Positions 1-6,459 of a stretch of 21,336 nucleotides of DNA are shown here, piece by piece. The translations under genes and the position numbers were made by a program. Where the stretch lies: positions 1-21,336 of the forward strand of contig CAZEIW010000184.1 in NCBI GenBank assembly GCA_964512305.1, given 5' to 3'. The notes under the pieces were generated by a model, which had not been told where the DNA came from, did not search any database, and saw only the letters and a program-made list of their open reading frames with translations. The stretch's first letter is position 1. Every line of letters starts with the position of its first letter. The stretch comes from CAZEIW01 sp964512305 (GTDB taxonomy: Bacteria > Pseudomonadota > Gammaproteobacteria > Burkholderiales > Burkholderiaceae_F).

Positions 1-2
1 AC

Positions 3-140
3 GATGTTGCGGAGGACGGCAATAGCGCTGTCATGGCCGGGCTTGTCCCGGCCATCCACGTCGGTGCGCACTGCAAGCGTTCGCGGTTCGACGCGGCGGA
101 TCTGCCCGAACTTGCGCTCGCGCTGACGCGGGTGGCGTGA
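3..140 (+). CDS. C-terminal end of an unidentified upstream gene (5' part outside window)
   Basis: An open frame enters from the left edge and stops at a TGA at 138-140, giving about 45 residues. The middle of the peptide (MAGLVPAIHV) is the translation of a REP-like palindrome at 33-55, so the original C-terminus may have been altered or extended by that repeat. The flanking residues (AEDGNSAVMAG and FDAADLPELALAL) faintly resemble the end of a HAD-type phosphatase, where an ED-x-AG stretch is followed by a final helix, but this is too short to call. It converges on the lipoprotein gene, with only 4 nt between the two stop codons. The rest of the gene would settle its identity. Confidence 0.4.
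   Translation, partial: DVAEDGNSAVMAGLVPAIHVGAHCKRSRFDAADLPELALALTRVA
33..55. repeat. REP-like palindromic repeat
   Basis: Perfect 9-bp inverted arms, ATGGCCGGG at 33-41 and CCCGGCCAT at 47-55, are separated by the 5-nt loop CTTGT. I recall this core as a common dispersed palindrome in GC-rich alpha- and betaproteobacterial genomes. Here it lies inside an open frame near its stop rather than in a clean intergenic gap. Confidence 0.6.
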
Positions 141-144
141 AGGG

Positions 145-537
145 CTAGCGGTGCCGGTGCCGCCCCCGATCCCAGTCCCAATCCCACCAGATCCACGGCT
201 GCGGCCCCCACCACCAGGGGCCGTAGTCCATCTCCCACTGCAGCTGCGCCCGGCGCGCGGCCTCGAGTTGCGCGTCGCGCGCGCGAGCGGCGTTCTGTTC
301 GGCCATCACCTGCGCGTTGAGCTGCTCGAGGCGGGCGCGCTGATCCGGCGTGAGCTCGGGGGTTGCGGCCGCGAGCTGCGCCGGGCTCAGGCGCTCGATG
401 TGATTGCCGTCGGGCAGAGGGCCGGCGCAGCCGGCCAGCGCGAACGCCGCGGCCAGCACGAATAGCCTCCTGCCGCTTCGTCGGCGGCACACGGACCATG
501 AACCGCGTGCCAGCAAGAATGACGCCCGAGGGTTCAT
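145..537 (-). CDS. Small lipoprotein with tryptophan-rich C-terminus
   Basis: A short protein with a lipoprotein signal: a basic stretch (RRRSGRR), a hydrophobic core and the lipobox LAGC (Cys37 from this start), so it should be lipidated and envelope-anchored. After the signal comes a charged, probably helical Q/A/R/E-rich middle. The last 30 residues hold nine tryptophans, including a WWW run, and end in RHRHR. The start is uncertain. The ATG at 537 lies 16 nt past the hslO stop and gives 130 aa. A GTG at 492 gives the most classical signal peptide. A GTG at 459 has a perfect AGGAGG six bases upstream but would leave a signal with no basic residues. It is probably the last gene of the carbonic anhydrase-hslO transcript. 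I do not recognise a family, and its function is unknown. Confidence 0.6.
   Translation of the reverse strand: MNPRASFLLARGSWSVCRRRSGRRLFVLAAAFALAGCAGPLPDGNHIERLSPAQLAAATPELTPDQRARLEQLNAQVMAEQNAARARDAQLEAARRAQLQWEMDYGPWWWGPQPWIWWDWDWDRGRHRHR
466..471 (-). promoter_or_regulatory. Strong Shine-Dalgarno AGGAGG inside the lipoprotein reading frame
   Basis: On the minus strand AGGAGG is followed by six bases and a GTG at 459-457. The bases upstream of that GTG would read as AGG AGG CTA if coding, all rare codons in this GC-rich genome, which favours a ribosome-binding role. Against it, the GTG start gives a signal peptide with no positive charge. The site may drive a shorter product. Confidence 0.45.
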
Positions 538-553
538 CCGCCGCGACGCTCGC

Positions 554-1477
554 TCAATGCCGCAACCCGCCTGCATCGGCCGCGCTTGTCGAACCGGTCG
601 CGAAAAGATGGCTGACATCGACCGCATCGAAGGCCTGGGTCGCATTGCAGAAATCGCAGGTGACGCTGACGGAGCCGAGTTCGGCGACGATCGAGTCGAC
701 CTCGGGGCGCCCCAGGGACAGCAGCATGCGCCCGATCCGCTCGCGCGAGCAACGGCACGTAAAGCGCGGCGTCAGCGGAACGTATTGCTCGAGACGCTCC
801 TGCCAGAACAGCCTGCGGGTCAGCACCTCGGGCGCAGTCGCCAGAAGCTCCGCCGGCGACAGCGTCTCGGCCAGCGCGGTCGTGCGCGGCCAGGCATCCT
901 GGTCGAGCGCCTCGACCGGCACGCCGGCGCGGCCGCTCTCCGGCAGCCGTTGCAGCAGCACGCCCGCGGCGGCGCTGTCGTCGGCGGCCAGCCAGAGCCG
1001 CGAATCGAGCTGCTCGGACTGGCGCATGTAGGCTTCGAGCGCCTGCGCCACCGAGTCGCCCTCGAGCGGCACGATTCCCTGGTAGGGTTGCTGGCCGGGC
1101 TGGCGCCTTTGCGGGTCGAGCGTGATCGCGCAACGCCCGCGCCCGTGCGCGTTGACCAGGGCGCGCCAGCCTGCGTCGGCGTCGATGAACGCGCCCGGTG
1201 CGAGCTTGGCGGTGGCGCGCAGCGCAAGGTCGGGCTGGCACTCGACGACCAGCAGCTTGACCGGTCCGTCGCCGTGGATCTGCAGGATCAGGGAGCCGGC
1301 GAACTTGATCGTCGACGCGAGCAGCGCCGCGGCGGCGGTCATCTCGCCCAGGAGCCTGAGCACCGGCTCGGGATATCGATGCAGCGCGGTCATCTGCTGC
1401 CAGGAGTGGCGCAGACGGACCACCTCGCCGCGAACCGGCGCCTGGTGGAACAGGAACTTCAGCAGCTTGTCGGGCAC
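554..1477 (-). CDS. hslO: Redox-regulated molecular chaperone Hsp33
   Basis: Cytoplasmic holdase chaperone activated by oxidation. It binds unfolding proteins when oxidative stress releases zinc from its cysteine switch. The 307-residue length fits the family. The C-terminal switch is complete: CRC at Cys241/Cys243 and CDFC at Cys274/Cys277, the CxC and CxxC zinc ligands. The N-terminal half has the usual Hsp33 features, including a GDGP segment near residues 69-72 and the later IVPLEGDSVAQAL stretch. It starts with GTG at 1477, 27 nt after the gamma-carbonic anhydrase stop, and is followed after 16 nt by the lipoprotein, so the three may share a transcript. No truncation is visible. Identification is firm. 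Confidence 0.96.
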   Translation of the reverse strand: MPDKLLKFLFHQAPVRGEVVRLRHSWQQMTALHRYPEPVLRLLGEMTAAAALLASTIKFAGSLILQIHGDGPVKLLVVECQPDLALRATAKLAPGAFIDADAGWRALVNAHGRGRCAITLDPQRRQPGQQPYQGIVPLEGDSVAQALEAYMRQSEQLDSRLWLAADDSAAAGVLLQRLPESGRAGVPVEALDQDAWPRTTALAETLSPAELLATAPEVLTRRLFWQERLEQYVPLTPRFTCRCSRERIGRMLLSLGRPEVDSIVAELGSVSVTCDFCNATQAFDAVDVSHLFATGSTSAADAGGLRH

Positions 1478-1504
1478 CGTCTCTTCATCAGGGTTCGGGC
1501 ACGT

Positions 1505-2029
1505 TCAGGCCAGACGCTTGAGCGCGGTCCGGTAATACGCGCCCCGCCGCACGTACGACTCGGCGTTTTCGGTCAGCAGCGCCAAGTCTTGCGGCCGCAG
1601 CTCGCGCACGACGCGGGCCGGACTGCCGAGCACGACGCTGTTGTCCGGTATGTGCTTGCGTTCCGCGACCAGGCTCGCCGCGCCGATCAGGCACTGGCGC
1701 CCGATCACCGCCTGATTGAGCACCACCGCCTGGACGCCGATGAGGCACCCGTCGCCGACCGTGCAGCCGTGCAGAACCGCCTGGTGGGCGACGCTGACGC
1801 GCGCGCCGACCGTCACCGGGTCGCCGGGGTCGGTGTGCAGCACGCAGCACTCCTGGATATTGGTCTCGTCGCCGACGACGATCGGTTCGTTGTCGCCGCG
1901 CAGCGTCGCGTGCGCCCACACGCTGACGCCCTTGCCGAGTGTCACCGCGCCGATCACGACCGCGCTCTCGTGAACGAACGCGCTCGGGTCGATCTGCGGA
2001 ACCCGATCGCCGAGTTGGTAGATCGCCAT
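1505..2029 (-). CDS. Gamma-carbonic anhydrase family protein (YrdA-like)
   Basis: Left-handed beta-helix hexapeptide-repeat protein of 174 aa, resembling E. coli YrdA and related gamma-class carbonic anhydrases, expected to act as a cytoplasmic trimer. The metal-ligand pattern is present: His65 in VLHTD, then His82 and His87 in AHQAVLHGC. The conserved LRGDN (Arg44, Asp46) and NIQE (Gln59) segments are also there. The chosen ATG at 2029 begins MAIYQLGDRVP and matches the usual family N-terminus; an upstream extension to 2164 is basic, featureless and unlikely. The usual IGH before the second histidine reads VAH here, a mild deviation. It is the first gene of a likely carbonic anhydrase-hslO-lipoprotein unit. 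Family members often have weak or undemonstrated carbonic anhydrase activity, so the true substrate is uncertain. Confidence 0.9.
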   Translation of the reverse strand: MAIYQLGDRVPQIDPSAFVHESAVVIGAVTLGKGVSVWAHATLRGDNEPIVVGDETNIQECCVLHTDPGDPVTVGARVSVAHQAVLHGCTVGDGCLIGVQAVVLNQAVIGRQCLIGAASLVAERKHIPDNSVVLGSPARVVRELRPQDLALLTENAESYVRRGAYYRTALKRLA

Positions 2030-2279
2030 CCTGCGGGGTTTCGGTCCGACCGATTCGGGCCGGGTGCACCCGATTCTATCCGGATGCCGAATCGCACCCG
2101 AAAAACCGACGCCAGACGCCGCTCGTCGCGCGAAGCCGTCGGGAATGTGACGAGGGCGCAACATTCAAGGCCGGCAGAAGACACCGGGGGCCCGACGAAC
2201 GGCCACGATGGAAGGTGCGTAGTGGAAAGGCGTGATCGTCGCAACTCGCGTGACCCGCTAAATTGGGAAGCGTTCCGCA

Positions 2280-2293
2280 TTAACCTTGGTTAA
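2280..2293. promoter_or_regulatory. 14-bp dyad, candidate operator
   Basis: TTAACC and GGTTAA form perfect 6-bp arms around a TT centre, ending 20 nt before the ATG of the 123-residue gene. The dyad is AT-rich against GC-rich surroundings and lies in the 284-nt divergent gap, which supports a protein-binding role. The regulator is unknown. Confidence 0.35.
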
Positions 2294-2313
2294 GCGCCTT
2301 TCCTGGCAGGTGA

Positions 2314-2685
2314 ATGAGTCCAATCCCATTCTTTCGTAATCAGGTCCGTGGCCTGCTCAAAATCCGGCGCGACCGGAAGCTGCCGCGCCGCGGTCCGAAG
2401 CCCCATATCGGCGCCTGCGTGATCTGTGGCGAGGTTCGTATGACGGTGCAGGCCGGGCTCAGCGACGAACTCTGGCAGTGGCTGCTGGAGCGCAACTGGC
2501 GCGAGCTGATCTATCGTCCCGACCGGCGCCGCTACCGCGAAATCCCGGCGCGGTGGGTCACGCTGCTCTACGACGCGGATCTGGCACAGCGCGAGCGGGC
2601 GCTCGCGGCCGGCGTTGCCAAGGCGGCCTGGAAGCCGATCCTGGGCGACCCGGAAGCGATGCCGACGTACGTCGTCCGCGAATAG
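2314..2685 (+). CDS. Hypothetical protein, 123 aa, one CxxC motif
   Basis: A complete short ORF with a good ribosome-binding site (GGCAGG about 3-8 bases before ATG) and codon usage like its neighbours, so it is likely real. The first 30 residues are basic (RNQVRGLLKIRRDRK and RRGPKP), followed by CVICGE, which carries the only two cysteines. The middle is rich in Trp, Arg and Glu (LWQWLLERNWRELIY), and the end is GDPEAMPTYVVRE. There is no signal peptide or membrane segment. The basic head plus CxxC could suit nucleic-acid or metal binding, but a single CxxC is weak evidence. It has its own upstream region containing a TTAACC/GGTTAA dyad and converges on the acyl-CoA synthetase, with 17 nt between the two ends. 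I do not recognise the family. Confidence 0.75.
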   Translation: MSPIPFFRNQVRGLLKIRRDRKLPRRGPKPHIGACVICGEVRMTVQAGLSDELWQWLLERNWRELIYRPDRRRYREIPARWVTLLYDADLAQRERALAAGVAKAAWKPILGDPEAMPTYVVRE

Positions 2686-2702
2686 CCGGCCTGCGCCGGA
2701 GC

Positions 2703-4358
2703 TCAGCGCGCAACTGGCGCGGCGCGTGCCCGGTCGATCTCACGCTCGCGCAAGACGCGGCGCTGAACCTTCCCGGTCGTGGTCATCGGCAGCGCGTCGA
2801 TGAACTCGATTTCCTTGGGGTACTCGTAGGGCGCCAGGCGTTCGCGCACGTGGCACTGAAGCTCTTCGACGAGCTTCGGCGTTCCCGGTTCGCCGTCGGC
2901 CAGCACGACATACGCCTTGACCACGGCGCCGCGCTCGGCATCCGGCTTCGGTACCACGGCAACCTGGGCGACCGCCCTGTGCGAAAGCAGGCAGTTCTCG
3001 ATTTCGCCCGGCCCGATCCGGTAGCCGGCCGATTTGAACATGTCGTCCGCACGGCCCTGGTAGCGCAGGTAGCCGAGCTCGTCGCGCGAAGCGAGGTCGC
3101 CCGTGCGGCACCAGTCGCCGGTGAACTTCTGCGCGGTCGCAGCCGGGTTGTTCCAGTAGCCGAGGAAGAGCACCGGGTCGGGGTGGCCGTGGATGTCGCG
3201 GCGATGCATGGCGACCTCGCCCGTCTCGCCCGGAGCCGTCTCCCGCCCGTCGTCATCGATCACCGCGATCCGGTGGCCGGGGTACGGACGCCCCATCCAG
3301 CCAGGGCGCGCCGGCCACAGGCGGTGCGAGTTGCCGACGATGTAGTTGAGCTCGGTCTGACCGAACATCTCGTTGACGGTCACGCCGAGCCGCTCTCGCG
3401 CCCACTCGAACACCGTGGCGCCGACCGCCTCGCCCGCGCTCATCACCGAGCGCAGCCGCAGCTTGTACCGGCTGCGCGGCTCCGCGACCTGCTTCATCAA
3501 CATCTTGAGGGCGGTAGGAAAAAGGAAGCTGCAGCTGACGCCGTAGCGCTGCATCAGATCGAGCGCCGCTTCGGGGTCGAAGCGGCCCCGATAGGCCACG
3601 ATCGGAAAGCCGAAGTACAGAGTCGGCAGCAGCGCGTCCATCAGCCCGCCGGTCCAGGCCCAATCGGCGGGCGACCAGAACACGTCGCCCGGCTGGGGAA
3701 ACCAGTTCTGCGAGGCGACGAACCCGGGCAGGTTGCCGAGCATGGCCGAATGCGGCACCAGCGCCCCCTTCGGTGGGCCCGTGGTGCCGCTCGTGTAGAT
3801 CAGCAGGGCCGGATCGGTGGCCAGCGTGTCGGCGGGCTCGTAGGTGTCCGACGCCTGCGCGAGCGCCGTCTGCCAGTCGTGCGCGGCCGGTGCGGCCGCG
3901 CCCACGCTCAGGACGTGCGCAAGTCCGGGCAGCCGGCCGCGCAGCGCCTCGAGCGATTCGGCAACGCCGGCCTCGACGATCGCGGCGACCGCACCGCTGT
4001 CGCGCAGCCGGTACTCGAGCGCCTCGGGGCCGAACAGGATCGACAGGGGAACCGCGATCGCCCCCATCTGATAGAGGGCAAGATGGGCGATCGGCGTCTG
4101 CGCGCATTGCGGCAGCACGATCGCGACCCGGTCGCCGCGCGCGACGCCGAGCGCAGCCAGCGCGTTGCTGAGGCGGTTCGCGTCGCCCTGCAGCGCCGAA
4201 TAGGTGACCACCGTCGTCCTGCCGCCGGCGTCCTCGGCGTAGATCGCGATCCGCGACCGCTCGTTGGCCCAGCGCCGGCCGCAAACCTCCGCGATGTTGA
4301 ATCGCGCCGGCACCGACCACTGGAAGCTGTCGTACAGTTCGCGGTAGCGGTCTCGCAT
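2703..4358 (-). CDS. AMP-forming acyl-CoA synthetase (medium-chain/ACSM-like)
   Basis: Adenylate-forming enzyme that should activate a carboxylic acid with ATP and then transfer it to CoA. The motifs are complete over 551 aa: P-loop YTSGTTGPPKG at residues 188-198, the MFGQTE motif, a GDWCRTGD segment, the hinge region YQGRADDMFKSAGYRIGP, and the C-terminal PMTTTGKVQRR with the catalytic lysine near Lys530. The WSPADWAW stretch and overall form resemble the medium-chain acyl-CoA synthetase/acetyl-CoA synthetase-like branch rather than FadD; the exact acid cannot be read from sequence. It is transcribed away from the alpha/beta hydrolase across a 95-nt gap, so the two may share a regulatory region. 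A second ligase of a different subtype lies at 19909. Confidence 0.9.
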   Translation of the reverse strand: MRDRYRELYDSFQWSVPARFNIAEVCGRRWANERSRIAIYAEDAGGRTTVVTYSALQGDANRLSNALAALGVARGDRVAIVLPQCAQTPIAHLALYQMGAIAVPLSILFGPEALEYRLRDSGAVAAIVEAGVAESLEALRGRLPGLAHVLSVGAAAPAAHDWQTALAQASDTYEPADTLATDPALLIYTSGTTGPPKGALVPHSAMLGNLPGFVASQNWFPQPGDVFWSPADWAWTGGLMDALLPTLYFGFPIVAYRGRFDPEAALDLMQRYGVSCSFLFPTALKMLMKQVAEPRSRYKLRLRSVMSAGEAVGATVFEWARERLGVTVNEMFGQTELNYIVGNSHRLWPARPGWMGRPYPGHRIAVIDDDGRETAPGETGEVAMHRRDIHGHPDPVLFLGYWNNPAATAQKFTGDWCRTGDLASRDELGYLRYQGRADDMFKSAGYRIGPGEIENCLLSHRAVAQVAVVPKPDAERGAVVKAYVVLADGEPGTPKLVEELQCHVRERLAPYEYPKEIEFIDALPMTTTGKVQRRVLREREIDRARAAPVAR

Positions 4359-4453
4359 GGCCCGGCTTGCCGGTGGCGCGGCGCCGCACCTGGCGCCGCC
4401 TTGTTATCGTCGCGCCGTATCTTCGCCGAGGCACGCCTGCCACGCAACCGCGC

Positions 4454-5356
4454 ATGACTTCCGAATCCAAGCCGAGCCGATCGCGCCACGTCCCGATCCG
4501 TGGCCTTCAGTATCACCTGCGCGAATGGGGACGCCCCGGCGCGCGCCGCCTCGTGATGCTGCACGGGTGGATGGACGTGTCGGCGTCGTTCCAGTTCCTG
4601 GTCGACGCGCTCGCGGGCGAGTGGCATGTGATCGCCCCCGACTGGCGGGGCTATGGCGAGACCGCGACGGGAGCGGACAGCTACTGGTTTCCGGACTACC
4701 TGGCCGACCTCGACCTGCTGCTCGATCACGCAAGCCCCGACGAGCCGGCGCTGCTGGTCGGCCACAGCATGGGCGGCAACGTGGCGCTGCTCTATGCCGG
4801 TGTGCGTCCCGCGCGCGTGCGTGCCGTGGTCAACCTCGAGGGGCTGGGCTTGCGCGATGCCGCGCCCGAAGAGGCGCCGCAGCGGTACGCGCAGTGGATC
4901 GATCAGCTGCGCAAGGGTCCACGCCTGCGCGACTACGCGTCGCTGGCCGATGTCGCCACGCGGCTGCAGCAGAACAACGCGCGGCTGCCGCGCGCGCGCG
5001 CCGAGTTCCTGGCGCGCTACTGGTCGGAGCCGGCCGAAGACGGCCGCTATCGGCTGGCGGCCGATCCGGCGCACCTGCTCGTCAACCCCGTCCTTTATCG
5101 CTGGGCCGAGGTGCAGGCGTGCTGGGCGCGCGTCGAGTGCGCCGTGCTATGGGTGCAGGCCCAATACGGGCTCGGGCACGGCGACGCGGCTCGGTGCGCC
5201 GAGGTCGAGCGGCGCCGCGGCGTTCTGCCGCACGCGGTGCATGCGGTCGTGCCGGACGCCGGACACATGCTGCATCACGACCAGCCCGAGGCGCTCGCGC
5301 GCCTGATCGAGGAGTTCGTCGCGCACGCGACCCGCGCGGACCACCCGCCGCGCTGA
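4454..5356 (+). CDS. Alpha/beta hydrolase (SERHL-like)
   Basis: Alpha/beta-hydrolase fold enzyme of 300 aa from the ATG at 4454; an upstream in-frame start at 4367 would add a basic, atypical leader. Visible elements are the oxyanion segment HGWMD (His38-Gly39), the nucleophile elbow GHSMGG with Ser105, and the final catalytic histidine in DAGHML (His271). The usual Asp after the seventh strand is missing: the stretch reads VLWVQAQYG. A glutamate, Glu129 in VVNLEG, lies after the sixth strand, where haloalkane dehalogenases carry their acid, and may replace it (inference). The overall look resembles serine hydrolase-like (SERHL) proteins. The substrate is unknown; an ester or thioester would suit the divergent acyl-CoA synthetase. 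It converges on the DUF3563 gene, with 5 nt between the two stops. Confidence 0.88.
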   Translation: MTSESKPSRSRHVPIRGLQYHLREWGRPGARRLVMLHGWMDVSASFQFLVDALAGEWHVIAPDWRGYGETATGADSYWFPDYLADLDLLLDHASPDEPALLVGHSMGGNVALLYAGVRPARVRAVVNLEGLGLRDAAPEEAPQRYAQWIDQLRKGPRLRDYASLADVATRLQQNNARLPRARAEFLARYWSEPAEDGRYRLAADPAHLLVNPVLYRWAEVQACWARVECAVLWVQAQYGLGHGDAARCAEVERRRGVLPHAVHAVVPDAGHMLHHDQPEALARLIEEFVAHATRADHPPR

Positions 5357-5361
5357 TTCGA

Positions 5362-5568
5362 TCAGTGCAGGGTCGGCTCGGCGTCGTCGTCGTAGGCGGA
5401 GCCGGAAAGCCACAGCGGCCTGCGTTCCCCGTCGCGGTCGAGTTCGCGCATGCGCCGCTCCAGGTCGTACAGGTCGGTCGATTGCGCCAGATAGGCTTCC
5501 GCGCGCTCCTGCGCGCGACGTTCGGAACGCTCGCCCAGTTTCTTCAGCAGGTCCAACAAGCGATTCAT
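5362..5568 (-). CDS. DUF3563 family small protein
   Basis: A 68-residue soluble protein from the ATG at 5568, preceded by a good ribosome-binding site (AAAGGA). The N-terminal two-thirds is strongly charged and probably helical (KKLGERSERRAQERAEAYL), followed by the hallmark LAQSTDLYDLERRMRELDR that I associate with DUF3563, a family common in Burkholderiales. The tail is acidic (YDDDAEP). The longer frame reaching 5691 reads through the promoter region and is not credible. Its upstream region carries two TGC-N3-GCA dyads. The function of the family is unknown. Confidence 0.85.
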   Translation of the reverse strand: MNRLLDLLKKLGERSERRAQERAEAYLAQSTDLYDLERRMRELDRDGERRPLWLSGSAYDDDAEPTLH

Positions 5569-5583
5569 GACAGTCCTTTCGTA

Positions 5584-5609
5584 CTGCAGTGCAGCATATT
5601 GCAACGCAA
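5584..5609. promoter_or_regulatory. Two TGC-N3-GCA dyads upstream of the DUF3563 gene (PhaR-like candidate operator)
   Basis: CTGC-AGT-GCAG at 5584-5594 and TTGC-AAC-GCAA at 5599-5609 are two 11-bp dyads with centres 15 bp apart, ending 16 nt before the DUF3563 start. From memory, the PHB-responsive repressor PhaR binds CTGC-N3/4-GCAG or TGC-N3-GCA type sites in front of phasin genes. The match to that motif is seen in sequence; the assignment to PhaR is inference. Confidence 0.45.
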
Positions 5610-5761
5610 CATTAGCACGGAAGGCGCGTTCCCGAAGTTGTGGAAAGTCAAGCGAAAGCCTGCCAAAGCGGAGCAACCTTATCACAAACATGGATATGGC
5701 TTAGGGACGGAGTCCGGACGCTCGGTTACAGTGCGCGGTCTCGTTTGAAGCCTGCGGGACG

Positions 5762-6388
5762 ATGGCCCAGCTCTTCTCGATCCATCCGGACAATCCGCAA
5801 TTGCGACTGCTGCGCCAGGCCGCGCAGATCGTCGCCGCCGGCGGCGTCGCGGCGATCCCGACCGATTCCAGCTATGCGTTCGCATGCCGCCCCGGCGACA
5901 AGGCGGCCGTGGACCGGATCCGCCGGGTGCGCCAGATCGACGAGCGCCACCACCTGACGCTGCTGTGCCGCGACCTGTCCGAGATCTCGATCTACGCCCG
6001 CGTCGACAACGCGACCTACCGGTTGTTGCGGCTGGCCACGCCGGGCCCGTACACCTTCATCCTCGAGGCGACGCGGGAGGTGCCGCGCCGGCTGTCGCAT
6101 CCGTCGCGCAAGACGATCGGGATTCGCGTGCCGGCGCACCTGGTCGCGCTCGGGCTGCTGGAACAGCTTGGTCACCCCTTGATCGGCTCGACGCTGCAGC
6201 TGCCCGGCGACCCGCTCCCGCTCAACGACGCGGCGGCGATCCGCGCGCGCCTCGAGCATGAACTGGAGCTGGTGATCGACTCGGGCAACTGCGGCCTGCA
6301 GCCCACCACGATCATCGATCTGAGCGCCCGCGAGGCGCAGGTGATGCGGCGCGGACTCGGACCGCTCGAGCCGCTCGGGCTTGCCTGA
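5762..6388 (+). CDS. yciO: YrdC-domain protein of the YciO type
   Basis: A 208-residue single-domain protein of the Sua5/YciO/YrdC superfamily. The N-terminus (MAQLFSIHPDNPQ) and the stretches PTDSSYAFAC, LLCRDLSEIS, TPGPYTFILEAT and SRKTIGIRVP follow the pattern of E. coli YciO closely. YrdC/Sua5 relatives make threonylcarbamoyl-AMP for the t6A modification of tRNA. YciO is a paralogue whose own role is less certain and which in E. coli does not replace TsaC, so this is not safely called the t6A enzyme. It is the first gene of a plus-strand run and is followed by trpS after 71 nt. A weak -10-like TACAGT lies about 30 nt upstream of its ATG. Confidence 0.92.
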   Translation: MAQLFSIHPDNPQLRLLRQAAQIVAAGGVAAIPTDSSYAFACRPGDKAAVDRIRRVRQIDERHHLTLLCRDLSEISIYARVDNATYRLLRLATPGPYTFILEATREVPRRLSHPSRKTIGIRVPAHLVALGLLEQLGHPLIGSTLQLPGDPLPLNDAAAIRARLEHELELVIDSGNCGLQPTTIIDLSAREAQVMRRGLGPLEPLGLA

Positions 6389-6412
6389 CGGCGGGCGCCG
6401 CGGCCGCACTGC

Positions 6413-6418
6413 TAGACT
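6413..6418 (+). promoter_or_regulatory. Possible -10 element (TAGACT) upstream of trpS
   Basis: TAGACT lies in the 71-nt gap between yciO and trpS and would place a transcript start about 35 nt before the trpS start. It matches the TATAAT consensus at four of six positions, but no convincing -35 hexamer is seen at the right distance, so this is a weak call. Confidence 0.25.
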
Positions 6419-6459
6419 GCCGGTTCCCCGAATGAAGAAGAAGGAAACCGGTCGCCGGA

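Noticed and set aside
404..2293. Long plus-strand frame (629 aa) opposite hslO and the carbonic anhydrase
   Set aside because: Composition is typical of a shadow frame, and both genes on the other strand are firmly identified.
2478..4457. Long plus-strand frame (659 aa) opposite the acyl-CoA synthetase
   Set aside because: It starts inside the 123-residue gene in another frame and is antisense to a complete ligase with all motifs.
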